Shown: positions 33,762 to 41,244 of the stretch, in pieces
How positions within the stretch are numbered: position 1 is the first letter of the stretch
Layout of the letters: each line of letters starts with the position of its first letter
Source of the DNA: Pseudomonas sp. MN1F
GTDB lineage: Bacteria; Pseudomonadota; Gammaproteobacteria; Pseudomonadales; Pseudomonadaceae
Assembly: GCF_009391885.1 (NCBI RefSeq)
Contig: NZ_VZII01000008.1
Location: forward strand, 62,001 to 126,000
Direction of reading: 5' to 3'
Length of the DNA: 64,000 nucleotides
Notes under the pieces: model-generated
What the model was told of the DNA's origin: nothing
Seen by the model: the letters and a program-made list of their open reading frames with translations, nothing else
Databases searched by the model: none
Made by a program: the position numbers and the translations under genes

Positions 33762-34145
33762 ATGGACACGATCACTATCGGCGCATGGATAGGCCATCTC
33801 GGCCGAGGCCTGGCGCCTCGCGAACTGCAGTGCCTTCTGGAAGTAGCCCAGGGCTTCACCACGAAGGAAATCGCCAAGCACTTCGGCATCAGCGAAAGCG
33901 GCGTAGAAAAGCGCATCGGTGACGCAATGCTGAAGCTCAAGGTTGCCCGGCGCGCCGCGATGGTCGCCGAGGCAATGCGTCGCCAGATCATCAGCCCGCT
34001 CTGCATCCTGCTCGCCAGCCTCATCGCCGTGCATGCAGTGATCGACGACAGCGACCCGATGCGCCGTGACCGCCGCGCCCCTGAGCGCCGCACGGCCCAA
34101 GTTCGAATCGTTCGCAAGGCCGAGGCCTTCGAATACCACGCCTGA
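33762..34145 (+). CDS. LuxR-type HTH protein with a membrane segment
   Basis: 127 aa. Residues ~18-65 are a LuxR/GerE helix-turn-helix (LAPRELQCLLEVAQGFTTKE, IAKHFGISESGVEKRIG). Residues ~74-93 form one hydrophobic segment (ISPLCILLASLIAVHAVI), then a basic tail. There is no receiver or autoinducer domain, so a membrane-tethered regulator is suggested. It starts the rightward accessory operon and could control it. Confidence 0.8.
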   Translation: MDTITIGAWIGHLGRGLAPRELQCLLEVAQGFTTKEIAKHFGISESGVEKRIGDAMLKLKVARRAAMVAEAMRRQIISPLCILLASLIAVHAVIDDSDPMRRDRRAPERRTAQVRIVRKAEAFEYHA

Positions 34146-34164
34146 CCCTACCGAGGATCACCCC

Positions 34165-34434
34165 ATGCAGACAGCAATGCACCCTGCTTTCGAGCAGAAG
34201 CTTGCCGTGCTCGCGGCCCTGCTCGAGCGCAGCAAGTCATTGAGGGCCGAGGCGCACGCCAAGGTCGGCCAGCCAGCTCCGCGCTACCAGGCCTCGGGCA
34301 AGGGTAAGACGTGGGATGTGGTCGAGATCGCCACCGGTGCCGTGCACGGCTTCGCCTTCAGCTACCGGGCCGCGCTGCGGTTCGTGGATGCGATGGAAGC
34401 CGGGGCGGCCAGCAAAATAGGCACACGGCAATGA
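34165..34434 (+). CDS. Hypothetical phage protein, 89 aa
   Basis: Start at the ATG at 34165, 20 bases after the LuxR-type gene. A helical N-terminal half (FEQKLAVLAALLERSKSLRAEAHAK) is followed by a small beta/alpha unit (TWDVVEIATGAVHGFAFSYRAA). Its stop overlaps the next ATG (ATGA). I do not know its function. Confidence 0.7.
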   Translation: MQTAMHPAFEQKLAVLAALLERSKSLRAEAHAKVGQPAPRYQASGKGKTWDVVEIATGAVHGFAFSYRAALRFVDAMEAGAASKIGTRQ

Positions 34435-34889
34435 GCAAGCGCAAGCCCCACAACATGCGGGCACGCCTGGAGCGGACCTGCAAGGCGCTGGTCTCGGCTA
34501 ACCACGCCGCTGTCGTGAACATCGACCCCAGCGGCCAGCAGGTGCTGATCAACTGGAAGAACCTCAAGCAGATCCGCGTGCGCCAGGTTGTCGACGCCGT
34601 CTGCGACATCCCGCATCGCTGGACCATTTACCTCAGCGTGCTGTGCCGGACAGAGTTCGGCGAGCGCTACAACAAGTCGGTCGAGGTCGCGCCGCAGGGC
34701 AACTACAGGGCCGAACACCTGACCGACGTGATCGAGGCGACCTACTCCGACCTCCGGGCCACGGCCAACCCCAATCACCTGGTGGCGTCCGGCTGGATCG
34801 CCATCCCTACCGACACAACGCTCGACGAGGCGGAGGCCGCCAAGATCTTTGCCGCTGTCGGCGCCTGGAATCAGCAGAGAGCAGCTTGA
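34431..34889 (+). CDS. Conserved-looking Pseudomonas phage protein, 152 aa
   Basis: ATG overlaps the upstream stop. SKRKPHNMRARLERTCKALV, then VVNIDPSGQQVLINWKN and VVDAVCDIPHRWTIYLSV, is a pattern I associate with accessory regions of Pseudomonas prophages. No catalytic motif is seen. Function unknown. Confidence 0.75.
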   Translation: MSKRKPHNMRARLERTCKALVSANHAAVVNIDPSGQQVLINWKNLKQIRVRQVVDAVCDIPHRWTIYLSVLCRTEFGERYNKSVEVAPQGNYRAEHLTDVIEATYSDLRATANPNHLVASGWIAIPTDTTLDEAEAAKIFAAVGAWNQQRAA

Positions 34890-34918
34890 AAGGCATCAGC
34901 GCACGCGTCCGGCATAGC

Positions 34919-35290
34919 TCACCTGCCAAAATATTGCGCTATCACATCGAGCAAATTTTTTGTGAGAGACGCAACAGTTGCCCCTACAGCTAACCATTCT
35001 TTCAGCCCGGACTTCTCGACAACGACAGCTTTATCAAGATCGCTAGCAGAAGCCATAGCGTTGAGTTTGGAAAGAGTCTGATTAATGAGCTCAAAGCTAA
35101 CACCTTCACGGAGCCCTATGCGCTCAAGAAACTCTTGCTCTGAAGTTCCACGCGTATGAATAAGATCTCCCATGCCATGAATCTCGTTGCCAGATGCATG
35201 GAAGACGTAGTCCGCGTCGGATGGCGCGCTGACCATTGAGCTGCCGCCATAAATTTTGTTATTCGTGAAAGTGATTTCAGGCTTAGCCAT
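34919..35290 (-). CDS. Hypothetical protein, minus-strand cassette
   Basis: 123 aa. The N-terminal ~45 residues are beta-rich (PEITFTNNKIYGGSSMVSA, DYVFHASGNEIHGMGDLIH) and the C-terminus has a hydrophobic helix (LAVGATVASLTKNLLDVIAQ). The gene is AT-rich and points against the surrounding + strand operon, so it is probably an independently acquired moron. It could act at the membrane. No family recognised. Confidence 0.65.
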   Translation of the reverse strand: MAKPEITFTNNKIYGGSSMVSAPSDADYVFHASGNEIHGMGDLIHTRGTSEQEFLERIGLREGVSFELINQTLSKLNAMASASDLDKAVVVEKSGLKEWLAVGATVASLTKNLLDVIAQYFGR

Positions 35291-35389
35291 ACAAGATTCC
35301 TCTAACCGGCCCCATGCCGGTCACCCGTAATACCCCATCCCAAACCAAATTGCCACCATGCCGCATCCGGCCACGGAGGGCGGCCAGGG

Positions 35390-35590
35390 TCACCATTTTC
35401 CTGCCAGATGGAACATGCCTCCAGCTAGCGCCGTTAAGACGATGCCGTCCAATAAATCGCCAAAAGCGACGTTACCTGAAAGCCATGCTTCGATCTGTGC
35501 GGCCAGAAAGAAGACAGCGATGAACAAAACGACGCCCGCGATACGCCGCTGAAGCTTAAATCTGGCCTTGTCGGGTCCGAGCCACAGCAT
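35390..35590 (-). CDS. Small membrane protein, 66 aa
   Basis: Two hydrophobic helices (IAGVVLFIAVFFLAAQI and LDGIVLTALAGGMFHLA), basic N-terminus. AAGGAGG lies 4 bases before the ATG. The strand opposite also has an open frame, but that one has no ribosome site or convincing protein. It may be a superinfection-exclusion type protein; this is a guess. Confidence 0.6.
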   Translation of the reverse strand: MLWLGPDKARFKLQRRIAGVVLFIAVFFLAAQIEAWLSGNVAFGDLLDGIVLTALAGGMFHLAGKW

Positions 35591-35650
35591 GAAGGCCTCC
35601 TTCTAGCCATCCATCCAACCACAATAGCTCACGCAGCCTCCCTAGCCACG

Positions 35651-35681
35651 GAGGGCGGCGCATGCATGGAGAAAGCCATGA
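35651..35681 (+). repeat. 31-bp leader repeat, copy 1
   Basis: Identical to 36476-36506. It covers the ribosome site GGAGAAAGCC and the start codon of the gene that follows, so two unrelated genes share the same translation leader. Confidence 0.85.
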
Positions 35682-36097
35682 ACCACATTCCACCGCGTCC
35701 AACTGCCACCAGGGAAATGATCCTCGAATGCTGCAAGCCGATCGCCGAGAAGCTGGAGGCTGATGCCGAGACCCTGGCGCAGCACTACAGGCGTCACATG
35801 GACGGTTTCGATCTTTGCATCGAGCTGGCGAAGTGGGCCGGCTGGGATATGCAGCGCGACGACATCGACACCCTCGACGAACTTGGCCACCTGGTGGACG
35901 AGGCGGAGCGCGATGCAGTGAAGACCTGGTTCGAAGAGCACAACCCTCAACCGCCGTTCGCCATCGGTGACAACATCAAGCAGGGCTTGATCACTGGCAT
36001 CAGCTCCTACTCGTTGGCCTGCTTCGAAGTGAAGGTTGCGGGTCATCCAGACACCTCTCGACTTATCGTCAAGTTCGAAGACGCGAAAGCCGCCTGA
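35678..36097 (+). CDS. Hypothetical phage protein, 139 aa
   Basis: Start at the ATG at 35678, with GGAG 6 bases upstream; an ATG at 35666 is in frame but lacks a site. The N-terminus is helical and acidic (MILECCKPIAEKLEADAETLAQHYRRH, given by its ends), the middle has FDLCIELAKWAGWDM and the end is a beta unit (SRLIVKFEDAKAA). Function unknown. It shares its leader with the gene at 36503. Confidence 0.7.
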   Translation: MNHIPPRPTATREMILECCKPIAEKLEADAETLAQHYRRHMDGFDLCIELAKWAGWDMQRDDIDTLDELGHLVDEAERDAVKTWFEEHNPQPPFAIGDNIKQGLITGISSYSLACFEVKVAGHPDTSRLIVKFEDAKAA

Positions 36098-36122
36098 CCC
36101 TCCGGCGCTGCCCGCCAGCGCC

Positions 36123-36362
36123 TCAGACCTGGTCTTTGTCCTCAGGCTTAAGGCAGTACTTCTCATGCTCTTGCTGTGAATAGCAGCCCTTGTCGCAGTT
36201 CAGGTAGTTCTCATAGTTCTGGCTCATGATAATGACGCCAACAACCGAGACGACTAAACACAAAAAAGCCAACGGGCCGGGGGCTGGAACCGCCACGATT
36301 CCCCCCAACAAGAACATCGCAAAGCCAACACAGAACCATCCTTTCGAATATTTTTTGGCCAC
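36123..36362 (-). CDS. Small membrane protein with Cys-rich tail
   Basis: 79 aa from GTG at 36362, which has GGGAGG upstream; the longer frame to 36488 lies in the repeated leader and is not used. Two membrane helices (WFCVGFAMFLLGGIVAV and LAFLCLVVSVVGVIIMS) are followed by a soluble tail with C-x3-C-x10-C spacing. AT-rich, against the main operon: probably a moron. Function unknown. Confidence 0.6.
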   Translation of the reverse strand: MAKKYSKGWFCVGFAMFLLGGIVAVPAPGPLAFLCLVVSVVGVIIMSQNYENYLNCDKGCYSQQEHEKYCLKPEDKDQV

Positions 36363-36440
36363 TATAAGGCCTCCCTGCTCATGATTTGGCGAAGCATACC
36401 ATCGCCTCGCCGAGCGACGCATATAGCGCTGCCCGCCAGC

Positions 36441-36486
36441 GCCTTCCCCTCTCAAACGATGAACGCCTCCCCGGCGAGGGCGGCGC
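36441..36486 (+). repeat. 46-bp intergenic repeat, copy 1
   Basis: Exactly identical to 37199-37244. It precedes the amber-interrupted gene; the other copy precedes the first methyltransferase gene. The repeat core includes CTCAAACGATGAACGCC. Confidence 0.9.
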
Positions 36487-36506
36487 ATGCATGGAGAAAG
36501 CCATGA
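36476..36506 (+). repeat. 31-bp leader repeat, copy 2
   Basis: Identical to 35651-35681; it overlaps the end of the 46-bp repeat and reaches the ATG at 36503. Confidence 0.85.
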
Positions 36507-36919
36507 GCAACTACAACTGCGACTACGTCCGCCGCCACTACGACGTGCCTGCCGAGATAGGGCGTCGGGTGATCGCCAACGGCGAGCCAGGCGTCATCAT
36601 GGCCGACCGTGGCCACTACATCGGCGTCATCCTCGACAGCGACCCGAAGAAGCGCATCCGCAACTACCACCCGACCTGGGAGATGCAGTACGGCGAGATG
36701 GCCGAGAAGCTTCCGCTCAAACAGTGGGAAGTGCTCACCAACGGCCTGTATGACTGGGATGACGTCCGTTACATGATGGGCGATGCGCACCACTACGTGC
36801 AGCGCGTGTGGGCTGCGACCCGCAGCTAGGCCAAGTACCGCGTCTACCAAGACCTGGCCGAGTGCTTCAATGACGACGCTACAGCAATGCTGTCTTTCAA
36901 GGTTCGCGCTGCCGCCTGA
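36503..36919 (+). pseudogene. Phage protein interrupted by an in-frame TAG
   Basis: From the ATG at 36503 the frame runs 108 residues to TAG at 36827-36829 and then continues open for 29 more codons to TGA at 36917. The part after the TAG (AKYRVYQDLAECFNDDATA) reads like a natural C-terminus, and its ending SFKVRAAA followed by the same downstream bases as the gene at 35678 suggests that the TGA is the original stop. A CAG to TAG change would explain it. The first part (DYVRRHYDVPAEIGRRV, GVIMADRGHYIGVILDSDP) is a small SH3-like beta domain of unknown function and may still be made. Confidence 0.7.
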
Positions 36920-36949
36920 CCCTCCGGTGCTGCCCGCTACCGCCTTCCC

Positions 36950-37129
36950 CTACTCAACGACAGGGTCGGCGCCCAGGCCTTTACGGTAGCGTGCAATCGC
37001 AATGATCTGGCGCAGGCAGATGACCATGTCCTTCTTCAGCTGGTCATCAGGCAGGCCGATCTTTTTCAACATCGCCTGAGCTTCTTCCTCAATCGAGGCA
37101 AGGGCCTCGGTATCGCTTTTCATTGTCAT
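36950..37129 (-). CDS. Small acidic helical protein, 59 aa
   Basis: Start at the ATG at 37129, with GGAGG 6 bases upstream. It is almost all helix (SDTEALASIEEEAQAMLKKIG, LKKDMVICLRQIIAIARYRK). It points against the surrounding genes. No family recognised. Confidence 0.6.
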   Translation of the reverse strand: MTMKSDTEALASIEEEAQAMLKKIGLPDDQLKKDMVICLRQIIAIARYRKGLGADPVVE

Positions 37130-37198
37130 GGCGACCTCCACCAGGTCGAGTCAGCCATGAACTGATAGCTCACCAGAACACTGCGCGCCAGCTACGGC

Positions 37199-37244
37199 GC
37201 CTTCCCCTCTCAAACGATGAACGCCTCCCCGGCGAGGGCGGCGC
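37199..37244 (+). repeat. 46-bp intergenic repeat, copy 2
   Basis: Exactly identical to 36441-36486. It ends 21 bp before the start codon of the first methyltransferase gene. Confidence 0.9.
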
Positions 37245-37264
37245 CTGCAAGCAAGGACCACGAC

Positions 37265-38188
37265 GTGACCACAGCAATCGACCTGTTCGCCGGACTCGGC
37301 GGATGGAGCACCGGCGCGCGCGCCGCAGGCGTCCAAGTTCTCTGGGCGGCAAACCACTGGCCGGTAGCCGTTGAATGGCACAGCGCCAACCACCCCGAAA
37401 CGCAGCACGTTTGCCAGGACCTACACCAAGCGCGCTGGGAGCAGGTGCCGGCGCACGACATCCTTCTTGCATCGCCCTGCTGCCAGGGCCACGCCAAGGC
37501 GCGCGGCAAGAAGTCCGGCAACCCTGAGCACGACGCATCGCGCTCAACAGCCTGGGCGCCGGTATCTGCCCTTGAGTTCCACCGGCCTCAGGCGGCAGTG
37601 ATCGAGAACGTGCCAGAGTTCACCGACTGGGTTCTCTACCCGGCCTGGCTGCAAGCGGTCCAGGCGCTGGGGTATCAGGCTGCGCCGCACATAGTGGACT
37701 GCGCCGACTTGGGTGTGCCGCAGCACCGGGTGCGCCTGTTCATGGTGCTGACCCGCAGCAAGGCACCGCTGATGCTGCAGCTGCCACAAGAGCGGCATGT
37801 GGCGGCGGCCAGCTTCCTCGACTTCGACGCCGGGCGCTGGTCACAGATCGAGAAGCCAGGCCGAGCCCAGGCCACGCTCGACCGGGTGCGCAACGGCCGA
37901 CAGCGCTTTGGCGACCGGTTCATCATGCCCTACTACGGCAAAGGCTCCGGCACCACCGGCCGCGACATCAACCGGCCGATCGGTACCATCACCACCCTGG
38001 ACCGCTGGGCCCTGGTCGACGGCGACCGGATGCGGATGCTCAGCGCCAGCGAGGCCCTGGCCGCGATGTCATTCCCGGCTGACACTCTTCGGCCAAGCAA
38101 CCACCGGCTGACCATGCATATGGCCGGTAACGCAGTACCACCGCTGGCTGGCCAGCGAGTCATTGAGGCTTTGATGAAGGCCGCCTGA
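37265..38188 (+). CDS. DNA cytosine-C5 methyltransferase, copy 1
   Basis: 307 aa from GTG at 37265 (AAGGA upstream); the ATG at 37217 lies within the 46-bp repeat and is unlikely. Motif I DLFAGLGGWSTG binds AdoMet, SPCCQGHA holds the catalytic cysteine, VIENVPEF is the ENV motif, PQHRVRL is motif VIII and GNAVPPLAG is motif X. The target-recognition part (~200-255) is short. The protein is about 95 % identical by eye to the copy at 40320, with the same length. It could protect phage DNA from host restriction. No restriction enzyme gene is adjacent. Confidence 0.93.
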   Translation: MTTAIDLFAGLGGWSTGARAAGVQVLWAANHWPVAVEWHSANHPETQHVCQDLHQARWEQVPAHDILLASPCCQGHAKARGKKSGNPEHDASRSTAWAPVSALEFHRPQAAVIENVPEFTDWVLYPAWLQAVQALGYQAAPHIVDCADLGVPQHRVRLFMVLTRSKAPLMLQLPQERHVAAASFLDFDAGRWSQIEKPGRAQATLDRVRNGRQRFGDRFIMPYYGKGSGTTGRDINRPIGTITTLDRWALVDGDRMRMLSASEALAAMSFPADTLRPSNHRLTMHMAGNAVPPLAGQRVIEALMKAA

Positions 38189-38242
38189 ACTCCGATGCTG
38201 CCCGCCAGGTTTCTGAGATTTGAATATTAACCAGTTGAGCGC

Positions 38243-39013
38243 TCACTCAGCCTTCTGCGCAAAATGATGGGATTCGCGTTGCCAGCGGTCCAATAAATAT
38301 GCAATTTTGGGATGCGCAGCGGAGGTGTTCTCAAGAATATCTACTTCTACCGCTCGCAATTGAGCCTCAACGGCATTTTTGTCGTTTCGGAATGTCTCAT
38401 GATGAAGCATGGCCGAGATAAGGTCGAATGAAGTAAGTCCATCGAAACCTTTGAAAAATGCACTTTTCAAATCGGAGAACCATAGTTTTTCGTTAATAAA
38501 ATCAGCCGCATTTTTTGAAACTACAACTCGCGAATACACTGCATGTTTGCTCTCAAGCTCGTATGCCTCAATCATAGCTGGTCCAAAAAGTGCCCCACCG
38601 CGCTCATGTACGACATTGCCTAATGCAACGCCTCCCCTCATAAGCATCCCTATGCCGAAGAAGAATTGTAAATGCACGATTTTGATAGCGTGTAGCAGTA
38701 GATTGCATGCGCCTGGATTGTCAGCAGGGGCAGATATTACGAAAGAATCTGAGAATTGGGTGGCCACCAGCTTGTAAGCCTCATCGCCTTTCTCGAGGAG
38801 CAGGTCTCCAAAATGCTCCTGCAACGTTTTAACGCCATTCTCATCAAGGTATGGTACTGCGCCATACATGGCGGTCTCTAGCCCACCATTCTTGAACTCT
38901 CCAAACAGACGAGACATGGACTCCAATAACTTTGGTTCTTTCTCTGCTTGCTTTATGGCCGCAGAGAACCCTAACAAGTCGAAGAAGCAAATAAGTCGTT
39001 TTTCGTAGGTCAT
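38243..39013 (-). CDS. Nucleotide-cyclase-like protein, possible defence gene
   Basis: 256 aa. The start has FFDLLGFS, with an aspartate in the place of the first metal ligand of class III nucleotide cyclases; FSDSFVIS follows near residue 88, then MLMRGGVALGNVV and LFGPAMIEAYELES, a pattern I associate with widespread cyclase-domain-like bacterial proteins. It lacks sensor and membrane domains. Pycsar-type defence uses stand-alone cyclases, but a cognate effector is not obvious here. It is clearly AT-richer than the flanking methyltransferases and points the other way, so it was probably acquired separately. Fold assignment is tentative; enzyme activity is not shown. Confidence 0.6.
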   Translation of the reverse strand: MTYEKRLICFFDLLGFSAAIKQAEKEPKLLESMSRLFGEFKNGGLETAMYGAVPYLDENGVKTLQEHFGDLLLEKGDEAYKLVATQFSDSFVISAPADNPGACNLLLHAIKIVHLQFFFGIGMLMRGGVALGNVVHERGGALFGPAMIEAYELESKHAVYSRVVVSKNAADFINEKLWFSDLKSAFFKGFDGLTSFDLISAMLHHETFRNDKNAVEAQLRAVEVDILENTSAAHPKIAYLLDRWQRESHHFAQKAE

Positions 39014-39072
39014 TCCTTTCCACCATGGTTCGCGTATAGCGTGATGTTAACTTATTTTTGAGATGCGTCCCC

Positions 39073-39339
39073 ATGCCCACAGAAAACCGATCCAGCAACA
39101 CCTACCGACACACGTTCACCGCAACCTGCCCCGGCGACGGTGAGGTCATCGTGTACAACCTGGAGATCCGCAGCCTGCAGATGATCCGGGTGGAGCACAT
39201 CAAGACCGCCACCTCGCTGATTAAACAGGGCTGGCACGAGCAGATAGCCGATCAACTGGCTGAGCGCTTCGGCGGCGACCAGGTGATCAAGGCGGTGCAC
39301 CAGGGCGTCGAGATCGAAACGGTGAGGCTGAGCGGATGA
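39073..39339 (+). CDS. Hypothetical protein, 88 aa, coupled to DpdA-like gene
   Basis: Start at the ATG at 39073. YRHTFTATCPGDGEVIVYNLEI is a beta hairpin region, then RVEHIKTATSLIKQGWHEQIADQLAERFGG is helical (cited by its ends). Its stop overlaps the next start by 4 bp (ATGA), so the two are co-translated and may act together. Not recognised. Confidence 0.7.
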   Translation: MPTENRSSNTYRHTFTATCPGDGEVIVYNLEIRSLQMIRVEHIKTATSLIKQGWHEQIADQLAERFGGDQVIKAVHQGVEIETVRLSG

Positions 39340-40061
39340 TCCACTACCACGGCACGCCCATAGGCGGCACCCGTCAGGATGCAGCGCGCCTGCTGGCCGG
39401 CCGACACGCCTTGGTACCGTTCCCGCGACAGGACGACATGGGCATTGTCGCCGAGGCCTGCCAGTCATTCGTGTTCGACAACGGCGCGTTCACCGTTTGG
39501 AAGAAAGGCGGCCAGGTCGATGTCGAGGGGTACACCCACTGGGTGGATGACTGGCACCGGCACCCCGGATTCGACTGGGCGTTGATCCCTGACGTGATCG
39601 ACGGGGACGAGGATGCCAACGACCGCCTGCTCGAGCAATGGCCCGGCCACCTCCCAGGCGTTCCAGTTTGGCACATGCACGAGTCGATCGAGCGCCTGCA
39701 GCGCTTGGCGCAGTCCTGGCGAATGGTGGCCTTGGGCAGCTCCGGGCAGTGGCGATCGCCTGGCGCCGCAGCGTGGTGGAAGCGCATGGGCTCAGCGATG
39801 GATGCCATCTGCGACGACCAGGGCCGGCCACAATGCCGCCTGCACGGCCTGCGCATGCTTGATCCGGCAATCTTCCAGAGCCTGCCCCTGGCCTCAGCGG
39901 ACAGCACCAACGCGGCGGTAAACGGCGGCAGCATAAGCAGATTCGGCATGTATACCCCGCCATCTGCCGGCCAGCGTGCCAGCGTGATCGCCGACCGAAT
40001 TGAAGCGCACAACAGTGCGCCAATCTGGAACCGGGAAGCCCAGTTCGAAATGGCGCTTTAA
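39336..40061 (+). CDS. TIM-barrel transglycosylase-like (DpdA-like) protein
   Basis: 241 aa. FVFDNGAFTVWKKG, DWALIPDVIDGDEDAND, GVPVWHMHESIERLQRL and RMVALGSSGQWRSPG look like successive strands and loops of a small TIM barrel related to tRNA-guanine transglycosylase; phage relatives (DpdA) exchange guanine in DNA for 7-deazaguanines. The conserved aspartates in DNGAF and DVIDGD are candidates for catalysis. LHGLRMLDP and ASADSTNAA complete the pattern. It lies between two cytosine methyltransferases, which supports DNA modification. No preQ0-synthesis gene is present, so substrate would have to come from the host. Assignment is by pattern only. Confidence 0.6.
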   Translation: MIHYHGTPIGGTRQDAARLLAGRHALVPFPRQDDMGIVAEACQSFVFDNGAFTVWKKGGQVDVEGYTHWVDDWHRHPGFDWALIPDVIDGDEDANDRLLEQWPGHLPGVPVWHMHESIERLQRLAQSWRMVALGSSGQWRSPGAAAWWKRMGSAMDAICDDQGRPQCRLHGLRMLDPAIFQSLPLASADSTNAAVNGGSISRFGMYTPPSAGQRASVIADRIEAHNSAPIWNREAQFEMAL

Positions 40062-40068
40062 CTACATT

Positions 40069-40269
40069 TTACCGACCGACTGGATGCCAACTCCATTTGC
40101 TGGGTTCACGCGGATCAACTTGTCGCTCCCAGCGATCACCGCATTCCAAGCATTTGTACGGGGTCGCCAACCTGCCCCGGTCGTCCACAGTTGCGCCTCT
40201 CTGAAATTTGGAAGTGTTTCCGGTTGCCTCTACCTCTTCCATAGCTTCTTGGCAGCAATTCCCGATCAT
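40069..40269 (-). CDS. Small zinc-ribbon-like protein, 66 aa
   Basis: Start at the ATG at 40269, with AGGAG 8 bases upstream. An N-terminal CC pair (IGNCCQEAMEE) and a later CLECGDRW could bind zinc together. It is squeezed between the DpdA-like gene and the second methyltransferase on the opposite strand. Function unknown. Confidence 0.65.
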   Translation of the reverse strand: MIGNCCQEAMEEVEATGNTSKFQRGATVDDRGRLATPYKCLECGDRWERQVDPREPSKWSWHPVGR

Positions 40270-40319
40270 AAATTCCACTCCTGAAAGTTGTGCCCAAATA
40301 TACGGGGCTCGGTGAACTC

Positions 40320-41243
40320 ATGACCACAGCAATCGACCTGTTCGCCGGCCTCGGCGGATGGAGTACCGGCGCGCGCGCCGCAGGCGTCCATGTTCTCTGG
40401 GCGGCAAACCACTGGCCCGTGGCCGTTGAATGGCACAGCGCCAACCACCCCGACACGCAGCACGTATGCCAGGACTTACACCAGGCACGCTGGGAGCAGG
40501 TGCCGGCACACGACATCCTGCTCGCCTCGCCCTGCTGCCAAGGACACGCCAAGGCGCGCGGCAAGAAGTCGGGTAACCCTGAACACGACGCGTCGCGCTC
40601 GACGGCCTGGGCGCCGGTATCGGCTCTAGAGTTCCACCGACCGTATGCAGCAGTGATCGAGAACGTCCCTGAGTTCACCGACTGGGTGCTATACCCGGCC
40701 TGGCTGCAGGCAGTGCAGGCGTTGGGATATCAGGCAGCGCCGCACATCGTCGACTGCGCCGACCTCGGAGTGCCGCAGCACCGTGTGCGGCTGTTAATGG
40801 TTCTGACCCGCAGCAGGGCGCCGCTCATGCTGCAACTGCCAAGCGAGCGGCATGTGCCGGCGGCCAGCTTCCTCAACTTCGACGCCGGGCGCTGGTCACA
40901 GATCGATAAGCCAGGCCGGGCCCAGGCCACGCTCGACCGGGTTCGCAACGGGCGCCAGCGCTTCGGCGAACGCTTCATTATGCCCTACTACGGGAAAGGC
41001 TCCGGCACCACGGGCCGCGATATCAACAGACCGATCGGCACCATCACCACCCTGGACCGCTGGGCTTTGGTCGACGGCGACCGCATGCGGATGCTCAGCG
41101 CCAGCGAGGCCCTGGCCGCGATGTCTTTCCCGGCGGACACCCTGCGGCCGGACAACCATCGGCTAACCATGCACATGGCCGGAAATGCGGTGCCGCCGCT
41201 GGCCGGACAGCGGATCATAGAAGAGTTGCTTCGCGTCGCATGA
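40320..41243 (+). CDS. DNA cytosine-C5 methyltransferase, copy 2
   Basis: 307 aa from the ATG at 40320. All motifs of copy 1 are present (DLFAGLGGWSTG, SPCCQGHA, VIENVPEF, PQHRVRL, GNAVPPLAG). About 15 residues differ between the copies, scattered over the protein and partly in the recognition region (for example ERHVAAASFLDF against ERHVPAASFLNF), so target sites are probably the same or nearly so. DNA identity is also high, giving a ~920-bp direct repeat. Start choice: copy 2 lacks the 46-bp leader repeat found in front of copy 1. Confidence 0.93.
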   Translation: MTTAIDLFAGLGGWSTGARAAGVHVLWAANHWPVAVEWHSANHPDTQHVCQDLHQARWEQVPAHDILLASPCCQGHAKARGKKSGNPEHDASRSTAWAPVSALEFHRPYAAVIENVPEFTDWVLYPAWLQAVQALGYQAAPHIVDCADLGVPQHRVRLLMVLTRSRAPLMLQLPSERHVPAASFLNFDAGRWSQIDKPGRAQATLDRVRNGRQRFGERFIMPYYGKGSGTTGRDINRPIGTITTLDRWALVDGDRMRMLSASEALAAMSFPADTLRPDNHRLTMHMAGNAVPPLAGQRIIEELLRVA

Positions 41244-41244
41244 T

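Noticed and set aside
35314..35523. 69-codon + strand frame opposite the small membrane protein gene
   Set aside because: Arg/Pro-rich, no ribosome site; the - strand frame has AAGGAGG and two membrane helices.
37265..41243. A full restriction-modification system around the methyltransferases
   Set aside because: None of the enclosed or adjacent genes shows a restriction nuclease motif; the HNH and VRR-NUC genes are far away in packaging and replication blocks.
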